A DNA stretch of 64,000 bases from Zoroaster sp. YZ-2022 (Eukaryota; Echinodermata; Asteroidea; Forcipulatida; Zoroasteridae), in assembly GCA_029582265.1 (NCBI GenBank), contig CM055816.1, positions 84,853,165-84,917,164 of the forward strand, written 5' to 3'. A program made the translations under genes and the position numbers. Below, piece by piece: positions 56,955 to 64,000 of this stretch. The stretch's first letter is position 1; each line of letters opens with the position of its first letter. Under the pieces are notes generated by a model that saw only the letters and a list, made by a program, of their open reading frames with translations, was not told the origin of the DNA and ran no database searches.

Positions 56955-57288
56955 AAATGAAGTGTAATTTTATTTTGCAAAATAAGTGAAGTTGGGACAT
57001 GATAAATGTTTAGATTGTCTGATTCAATTACAACGTTGTTGTTACCAAAGGAGTGTAGCAAATTATCATTATACTCATGTATTTAATCAAACCTCATGTC
57101 GATGGTGCCCACATTTCAGAAGTTTATACCACTTTTCACATGTTGCAAGTATTCATGTCATGAATTTCAGTCATGCAGCAGCGATCCACCGATTTATTTC
57201 AAATATAGATACGTCTTACTGCAAACAAATTAGGAGAAGTGCATAGTTCATGTTTGCCGATTGAAATATAGTTAGGCCTATGCGTTTT

Positions 57289-58211
57289 CTATGGTGGCTC
57301 TGGAGGGACACACAAGACCTAAATATTGACGTCAAATTTCATGGAAAATTTCACGACTTTTCCACAAAGTTGCAAAATTTGACGTCAAATTTCATGTCTG
57401 CGACCGAGTTTTTCCCACAAAGTCGCGAAATTTGACGTCAAATTTCATGTCTGCGACTTTCTTCTCGAGTCGCGAAATTTGACGGCAATATTCATGTCTG
57501 CGACTTCACCCCCAATGTCCCTGTGAAGGGACACCAAAGACTTAAATATTGACGTCAATATTCATGAACAAATTTCACGACTTTTCCTCAAGTCGCGAAA
57601 TTTGACGTCAAATTTCATGTCTGCGACTTTTCCCCGGTAGCGAAATGTCACGTCAAGTTCGCGGTCTGCGACCTTCCCCGGTCGCGAAATTTGCCGTGAA
57701 TATGTTTCCAGTAAAGGGCGTGGTCTGAGCGGTACCAGGTGTTATACTGTATCATTGTGTGTAGAATACAACCTCATGAGTACAACTCACCATGAAAATA
57801 AGAATTTTCCCTGCTATTTTCACTTCGCCTCGAAGTGTGACGTTAGATGCTTGGGCTACCTAGCTTACTGGAAAAATATTCACTGCAAATTTCGAGACCG
57901 GGAAAAAGCCGCAGACTGTGAAATTTCGCGAACGGGAAAAAGTGGCAGACATGAAATTTTACGTCAAATTTCGCAACCGGGGGAAAAGTCACGAAATTTT
58001 CCATGGATATTGACGTCAATATTTAAGTCTTTGGGCCATCGGGAGAAGTTGCAGACATGAAATTTGATGTCAAATTTCGCGACTGTAGGGGAAAAGTCGC
58101 AGACATGAAATTTGACGAAAAAGTTTGGCGACTTTGGGAAAAGTCGCGAAATTTTCAATGAAATTTGACGTCAATATTTCGGTCTTGTGTGTCCCTCCAG
58201 GGCCACCATAG
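57289..58211. mobile_element. 923-bp inverted-repeat element rich in TGACGTCA
   Basis: It starts ctatggtggctctggaggga and ends with the near complement tccctccagggccaccatag. Both halves consist of many copies, in both orientations, of 'gcgaaatttgacgtcaaatt' and 'tcatgtctgcgacttt'. The octamer TGACGTCA occurs seven times by eye. It interrupts an intron phrase intact in other cassettes ('tatgcgttttcactatt'). A 101-codon frame inside is repeat-derived and not a gene. Confidence 0.8.
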
Positions 58212-58327
58212 TTGTTACTATTACTTTGTACGACACAAAGTAATCAGCAACATTTGTACAGATCAGTTGTTAAAGGAATATTTTGAATCAGAACGGTAAA
58301 TATACTTACTTTGTTTTCCCATTTTAG

Positions 58328-58399
58328 ATTGCTGCAAAGCAACAAAATCAGTGAAATTGCTCCAGGAACATTTCATGATCTACACAATCTCAATGGTTT
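58328..58399 (+). CDS. LRR exon A14
   Basis: 72 bp, 'cccattttag' to GTAAGT, phase 2-2; LLQSNKISEIAPGTFHD then LHNLNG. It is the last LRR exon visible. No cysteine cap, transmembrane or cytoplasmic exon follows before the LINE, so the gene is open-ended to the right. Confidence 0.82.
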
Positions 58400-58707
58400 G
58401 TAAGTATTCATGTCAAAAATGTCAATCACGCGACATCGAGCCACCGATTAAATGAAGTTACATCTACCACAAACAAATTAGTATAGTTCGTATTTGTTTG
58501 TGTTTATTATGTATAATATTTCAGGTCAGTTTCTCCCTATAAATCTACTTTGTGTACAACCACGTAAAAGGCTTGTGTTCCTAGTTGTGTGATCCCTGCT
58601 ACTGCCGTTACCCAGGTTGTTTGCATCTGACCGGGGCTTGATCCCTGGCTACTCGGCAGATATGGTTTGGCCTCTGACCTGGCCCCATGGAGCAATTGGA
58701 TAATTGG

Positions 58708-58780
58708 CTGATTAGCTCAGTTGGTAGAGCGCTCGTACGGTAATCGAGAGGTCGCGGGTTCGAGTCCGGCATCAGCCAAT
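58708..58780 (+). mobile_element. tRNA-like SINE head (tRNA pseudogene)
   Basis: Acceptor arms ggctgat and atcagcc pair perfectly (7 bp), the D-arm is gctcagttggtagagc and box B is gggttcgagtcc. However, position 33 is C and not U, the anticodon stem has a T-T clash and the T stem a G-G clash, so a working tRNA is unlikely. It is followed by 'aatttttctttgctcg' and then a microsatellite, as in tRNA-derived SINEs. The preceding 58600-58700 ('ttgatccctggctactcggc') may be part of the same composite. Confidence 0.65.
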
Positions 58781-58804
58781 TTTTCTTTGCTCGCGAACCG
58801 TTTA

Positions 58805-58805
58805 T

Positions 58806-58836
<31 letters not shown>

Positions 58837-58922
58837 CAGACAGACAGACAGACAGCCCGACACAGAGACAGACAGACAGACCGACAGACAGACAGCCCGA
58901 CAGACAGACAGATAGATAGACT
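58805..58922. repeat. GATA/GACA microsatellite
   Basis: Starts and ends with (gata) and has (gaca)n in the middle with ccga and caga interruptions. It is directly adjacent to the 3' end of the LINE. Confidence 0.95.
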
Positions 58923-59390
58923 TTTTTGACTTTTCATAGCGAATCTTTATTTTAAACTTCACACTTTTCACCAGTTATAATACAAATTTACATGATATGC
59001 AATAAATTTACATGTATTTACAAATAAAAAAGGATATCATTAATCAATGAAGATCATAATAATCAGTCAATAATCAGAAAATTATTAGGTACAATGGTTT
59101 GGGAAATTAGATTAGCCAGTAGATTTCGTCATTTTGTAAGGTGAAAAGTGAATTGTTTGTGTCCCCATTTCTTGAGAAAAATTTGTTGGTTGTTTTGTGA
59201 TTTGAAGAAGTGGAAATCGAGAATAATTTTACTTTGAAATCGATATTTCCATATTAGAAGAACATCTTTAAAGTTAGAATTACAATATAACCAGTAAATA
59301 GTAGCTTTTAAGCTAACAATTAAATAATTTCACAGATAAACGGCTTCCTTCAGTCGATCCCTGGTGTGCGGAACTAGACACCAGTATAAA
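58923..59390 (-). other. LINE 3' UTR
   Basis: AT-rich, stop-laden stretch between the end of ORF2 and the microsatellite. It contains 'aaatttacatg' phrases but no pol III or gene features. Confidence 0.6.
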
Positions 59391-62300
59391 TCAGTCCCAG
59401 TCTGTCTGTGGGAGGATCCGTCGTAGAAGTCTGTGGAGTGTAGATAAGGCTGGCCGAATTCTTGGGCAAAGGATGAAGAGGTGTAGGCATGTGCCTCTCT
59501 GCCCACACCAGCCGCAGTTCCTGTGGAATTTCGGGTCGATGTGGTGCAAGACTGGAAGGGATGGCAGGACATTATGAAAGAGACGGAATTGTACATCGCC
59601 TTCTTTTTTTGATATGGGTTGGTGATATGTTGATTTCCATTGAGCTGACGTTGATAGTCGAGCAACACCATTTTCATGCCACGGTGTTTTCATGGATTTT
59701 TCAGAGAGGGAATTGATGACTCTGTTAAAAAATTCATACAAGCATTTGGATGTGCTTGTCAGTCCGTTGATGTTTGGAGGAATAGTGATTTCTGGAAATG
59801 GTGTTGGAAAAGGCGGGATATCTTTCAAATCTTCCGGTAGTCGCCAACAACCTTGTCGATTGAAGAAATGCGGGAAGTTGTTGACGATATTTCTCTGTAT
59901 TATGTTCATGTCCATTTGGAGAGCCCTTGATGACGTACGGAGAAGGTGCCGGTGCTGTGGAGGATGGAGGTCTTCTGCGGATTTTCATTTTCCGGTGGAA
60001 AAGTTGATGAGATGCCCCACAAGCGTTATTCCGCACGCCAGGAGTCGAGGCCAAGGAAGCCGTTCTTCGGTATTTTGATTAAGGTGAGTACAATTAAGAG
60101 GCAAGTTTAAAATGTGATCTATCGAGGTAAGTGGTATAGAGATACGAGCGCTGGACAGGAGCCAGGCGGTGATGATTTCACAGTGAAAATTAGGGATGCT
60201 ATTCAGAAATTTCACATTTATGTCCGTGAGAAACAAGTGAATGTCGAGGTTAAGGTTGCGATATATTTGGAGAAAGTGAGAAAAGAGATTGTAAGCAGGG
60301 TGCGAGCTCCTGTCCAGAAATCGTTGTAAAGTACGGAATCGGAAGGTGGAAAGACGTGCCCGAAGGCAAGTGAGACCAAAACCTCCTTTATCCGATAATT
60401 GAAACATTGTACGTTGGTCTAACCAGTGTTTCCCGTTCGACCAGACAAAGTCAACAAGTTTCCTTTGAAAGTTCATCGAGTATATGATCGGGTGTTGGAA
60501 GGACAGCTAGATAGTGTAACAATTTGGAAGTGGCGATTTGGTTAGCTATGAGGATTTTACCTTTATATGAGAGGGTTTGGGAAATGCTCTTCCAACAAGC
60601 GATAGTTTTCTGAAGTTTGTTTCTACATGATTGCCAATTTTGTTGAGTGAATTTATTGGAATTACCCAGATGAACTCCAAGGAACTTGAGACCTTCGTTG
60701 TTCCACGTGAAGTTGAGGGGATTATCATTTCTGAGGATCCAGGATCCTTCCCATAAACCTTGGGATTTTTGAAAATTTAAGCGAGCTGCAGACGCTCTGC
60801 TATATAAATTATAATATTGTCGACGATTTGGAAGCCACACTCGGACCCGATAAAGATAGAAACATCGTCTGCGTAGGCAGAGACGATAATATGTTTTCTG
60901 TCAAGAGGTAGTGGAAAGCCGCAGGTAGCAGCATTTTGTCGAAGAGAATTCAAGAAAGGTTCTATTGCCAAGGAAAAGAGTAGGCCCGATAATGGACATC
61001 CTTGGCGAATACCCTTTTCGAAGGGGAAGGGGGAAGTGAGAGAAGAATTAATTTTAACAAGACTCTGTGCGTTATTGTACAGTAATTTGATATATGACAG
61101 AAAGTTGTCACCGAATCCCATTTTGCCCAGTGTTTTTAGTAAATAAGAGTGACTGACATTGTCAAAGGCCTTTTTCTGGTCTAGATTGAGAATGGCAAGA
61201 GGAAGGTTTTCCACGTTGGCGTGGAGAAGACAGTCTCTGATAAGATTGATATTGTCGTATATTGAACGTCCCGGCACTGTATAACTCTGATCCTGATTTA
61301 CTATTTGACCGATTACGTTCTTGAGACGGTTAGCAAGCACCTTGGCGATGATTTTATAATCGGTGTTGAGGAGGGAAATCGGTCGCCAGTTAGCTATGTC
61401 GAGTGGGTCACCCTTTTTGTGAAGAAGAGAAATAACAGCTCTCCTGCAAGAGATAGGAAGGGCCCCAGAGGCGAAAGCAGCATTGAAAACAGAAAGAAAG
61501 TCGTATTTGATAGTGGGCCAAAATTTCTTAAAGAACTCGGGCGAATAGACCGTCGAGTCCAGGAGTTTTATTTTGATTTAATTGTTTGACTGCCTGTTCA
61601 AGTTCTTCCATTGATATGGGTTCGTCACAGGCTTGTGCATCAGACGGATCAAGGGAGGGAATATCTTTCAGGAGGGAGTCTTGTGCATTCACGTCAACAT
61701 CTACGTTGGCATAAAGATTTTGGTAGAAGGAGTGAATACATGTCTTTATTTCAGAGGGATTTTCTGTTACGTCACCGGAAGGTAGACGGATTCTGTAGAT
61801 GTGTTTTTTGACAGAGTGAGATTTTTCGAGATTAAAGAAAAAGGAGGAAGATGTGTCGATATCTTTAGCAAAGTGGAAGCGTGATCGAATAAGTGCCCCT
61901 TTTGCTTCGTGTTTGAGTATGTTGTTGAGTGCATTTCGTTGTTCTTTCAGTGTTTCACCCATGTCTGGTGTGATTGTGGGATGTGATTGAAGTTTGTCTA
62001 TGTCTTTTTCTAGTTTCTGTATCGTAGTTTTCTTTTCAGAAGCGCATTTCTTTCCGTACATTTGGGATAGAGATTTTATGTGATATTTCCCGAGGTCCCA
62101 CCAAGTGCAAATATTGTGATAGTTATCTTTTTGAGTTTGCCAGTCGGACCAAAATAGAGAAAATATTTCACAAAATGTTTTATCTTCAAGAAGGCTGTTG
62201 TTAAACTGCCAATAGGCGCTTCCTCGCTTTGTAAAAAAGGGAAGTTTTAATTTCCGGAGGACAGCACTATGATCAGAAAGTGAGCAAGGAATAATATCAC

Positions 62301-63000
62301 AGGACAGAACAGATGTAGTAAGAGTGGGAGATATATAAAATCGGTCAAGGCGAGCTTTAGACATTTCTCCAGGCACACTGGAGTTATGTCTAAACCAGGT
62401 GTATTTAGATGTGTTAGGGTTTAGTCTTCGCCAAATGTCACAAAGAGAGAGATCAGTATAGAGGTCGAGTAAAGAGGATGCAATTTTCTGGCGTTTTTCA
62501 GAAGAGATGCCGAAACGATCTAACGTGGGCTCAATAGTACAGTTGAAATCACCGCCAATAACGACAATGCCACTATCGAGGTCGTCGCAATGGTGTTGAA
62601 TGGCTTTTAATACTTCTATGGCAGGATCATTGTTTTGAGGGATCAATACATTATAAAGATGATATATTGTGGAGCCGACCTCTATCTTAGCGTATGTAAC
62701 ATAACTTTCATAGATAACCTCAGAAGAAAGGACTGGTTAAGTATTTTTAATTAGTATCCCAACTCCTGTTCCCCGAGATAAACTTGGAGAACAAATAACG
62801 TGGTACGGCCAGGAATTCCAAGCTGAGGACAAAGTGTTTAGGTCATTTGTTTCTTGGAGAAAGATGATATCAGGTGAGTTGCAAGCAATATTTATAAAAG
62901 AAAGAAAGGAAGAGTTCCTAAAAGGCATGGAACACCCTCCAGTGTTGAGGGTAAGAATGGAAAGTGCCATAAGATAAAAGAATAAAATGTATTTAGTCAT
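59391..63000 (-). pseudogene. LINE ORF2: endonuclease-reverse transcriptase, disrupted
   Basis: ATG at 63000 (MTKYILFFYLMALSIL), one base after the ORF1 stop. Endonuclease motifs: DIIFLQETN, VIGGDFNCTIEPTLDRFG, KARLDRFYIS, SLSDHSAV. Reverse transcriptase: KTPGLDG, NLDQKKAFDNVSHSYLL, GIRQGCPLSGLLFSLAIEPF, AYADDVSIF and LKFLGVHLG. The C-terminal knuckle is CGWCGQRG..HLFILC near 59470. Breaks seen: in-frame TAA at 62737, one-base shift near 61544 just after PGLDG, shifts near 60800 and 60460, and an in-frame TGA at 59985. The span of about 1,200 codons matches Tx1/L1 ORF2. It encodes the enzymes for target-primed reverse transcription but cannot do so as it stands. Confidence 0.85.
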
Positions 63001-63001
63001 T

Positions 63002-64000
63002 TTATAATGTTTGCGAAGGGTCGTTTGGATCTAGGGTCTTGATAAGTTTTCGGACCCTTTGTTGCATGTTCCTGTTGAAGAGAGGAGAGTTTCGCAGGGG
63101 TTTTAGTTGTTTAACAAGGCCTGGGAGGTCGTTTGTAAACTTTCTGGCAATTTCAAGAGGTTTTCGCCTGGCTTTGACGCATTTTAGAAATTTAGTCATA
63201 TCTGCGTTAGACAGCGGACCCCTGGTGGTGACTAAATCACAAAAGTCTTCCTCTGTAGCTTCTGAAGTGACAGATTGAATGTCACTGTCGCTTTCTGAAG
63301 CAGAAGGACCGTCTATTGACATTTGAGTAGAATCGTCTAGAGTCTGTGAAAGAGTTGGCGGATCAGTAATGGTGGGTTGGTCTTTGGCTGTCTCCAGATG
63401 TTTAGAAATTTTTCTCGGGGGAGACGGTGATTTTAGAGGCACGAGACTAGAATTGACAGCTTGTTTGGAAGAAGGTGGTGAGAGCTTTTTCTTCCTTTTG
63501 GACAAGACCTCTGAGAAAAGAGGTGTAGAATTGTCTCTTTGGAGAGGAGGTGGAGTTCCCCAAAAGTATTTGGAGGAATGAGGTTTATCGGAACGGGTGG
63601 TGGAAGGAGTAGCAGCGGTTGGTGAGGAAGGGGAGTGGGTATTTAAAGTGGGGGATATGGAGAGGCGGGAGAAGGATGGGGAGAGGTGGTAGGTGGATGG
63701 GGAGAAACGGGAGGAGAAAGAGGGGAAGTGGGAGGAGGCTGAGAGGCGGGAGGGGGAGGGGCGGTGGGGCTGGGAGAAGGAGGATCATTCGTGTGAGAGG
63801 TGGTAGGATCAGAGGAGTTGCGTGGTTGAGATACATTATTGGAGGAAAGTGAAGTAGCCGAGTTAGATCTTGCTGGTGTAGTGAGCTTGATATTTGTTTT
63901 TGACTGTTTTGAAGGGTGTTTTGGGTCCGATTTATTTCCATGGTGAAAGACCGGAGGAGGGTTTAGAGGGTTGTGTGTTGTTTCCGGTGATGGATCTGTG
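63002..64000 (-). CDS. LINE ORF1, partial, open
   Basis: About 332 codons are open from the window edge to TAA at 63002. The visible N-terminal half is Pro/Ser/Thr-rich, encoded by a strongly pyrimidine-rich stretch (63630-63790). Then come a basic SKRKKK patch, an acidic SASESDSDIQS stretch and a helical C-terminus (DMTKFLKCVKARRKPLEIA..NMQQRVRKLIKTL). I see no RRM or zinc knuckle in this part. ORF1 proteins of such LINEs bind the element RNA; here that role is inferred from position. The start codon lies outside the window. Confidence 0.65.

Larger units (their letters stand above)
58923..64000 (-). mobile_element. Tx1/L1-type LINE, 3' 5.1 kb (5' end outside window)
   Basis: On the minus strand the order is ORF1 (64000 to 63002, open), one base, ORF2 (63000 to 59391, broken), then about 470 bp of 3' UTR ending 'gctatgaaaagtcaaaaaag' next to the (tatc/tgtc) microsatellite. 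An apurinic endonuclease followed by L1-like reverse transcriptase motifs and a C-terminal CCHC-like knuckle is the L1/Tx1 layout. There is no poly-A tail. Confidence 0.85.

Noticed and set aside
63619..63852. Gly/Arg-rich plus-strand frame
   Set aside because: Antisense of the pyrimidine-rich, Pro/Ser-rich part of LINE ORF1.
63585..63941. Separate 118-codon minus-strand gene starting with ATG at 63941
   Set aside because: It is leucine/proline low-complexity; the overlapping frame that continues into the basic and helical ORF1 C-terminus is open to the window edge and fits the LINE layout better.

Overview
This is eukaryotic, intron-containing, AT-rich nuclear DNA from an animal. The content (tRNA-Leu-derived SINEs, a Tx1-type LINE, PIF/Harbinger, piggyBac and hAT relics, and a leucine-rich-repeat gene built from single-repeat exons) best fits a marine invertebrate deuterostome such as an echinoderm. 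That placement is inferred from repeat style and not proven. No rRNA gene, intact tRNA gene, operon or CRISPR array is visible. Almost all long open frames lie in tandem repeats or dead transposons.

Layout. (1) 1-9374: low-copy degenerate repeats carrying well-delimited elements: a SINE, a hAT-type MITE, an 812-bp TIR element, two nested hAT-type MITEs with target-site duplications (TSDs), and an inverted-repeat element. (2) 9375-9808: a SINE, then a small exon encoding a start Met and signal peptide, ending at a GTAAGT donor. (3) 10474-18316: a 51-bp satellite of about 100 copies in three blocks, split by a 2.2-kb segment and a double SINE insertion. (4) 18709-27494: ten arrays of a 21-bp satellite (about 160 copies) alternating with ten copies of a PIF/Harbinger-type element whose termini always sit at the same phase of the satellite unit. 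Two copies keep fragments of a HARBI1-like transposase. (5) 27482-29244: an unidentified exon-like frame on the minus strand and small repeats. (6) 29245-58399: a tandem array of LRR cassettes on the plus strand. Fourteen 72-bp exons each encode one 24-residue LRR between phase-2 introns, and nine decayed relatives lie among them. Introns hold a foldback element family, a piggyBac element, a LINE tail and several MITEs. (7) 58708-64000: a tRNA-like SINE head, a GACA/GATA microsatellite, and a 5'-truncated-by-window Tx1/L1-type LINE on the minus strand with an open ORF1 and a broken ORF2.

How it fits together. The signal-peptide exon (phase 1) and LRR exons (phase 2) are on the same strand and could form one secreted or membrane LRR protein, but an intervening cysteine-cap exon and all downstream domains are not visible. 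Because every LRR exon is phase-symmetric and exactly 72 bp, cassettes can be gained, lost or skipped without breaking the frame. The shared intronic insertions show that the array grew by repeated cassette duplication.
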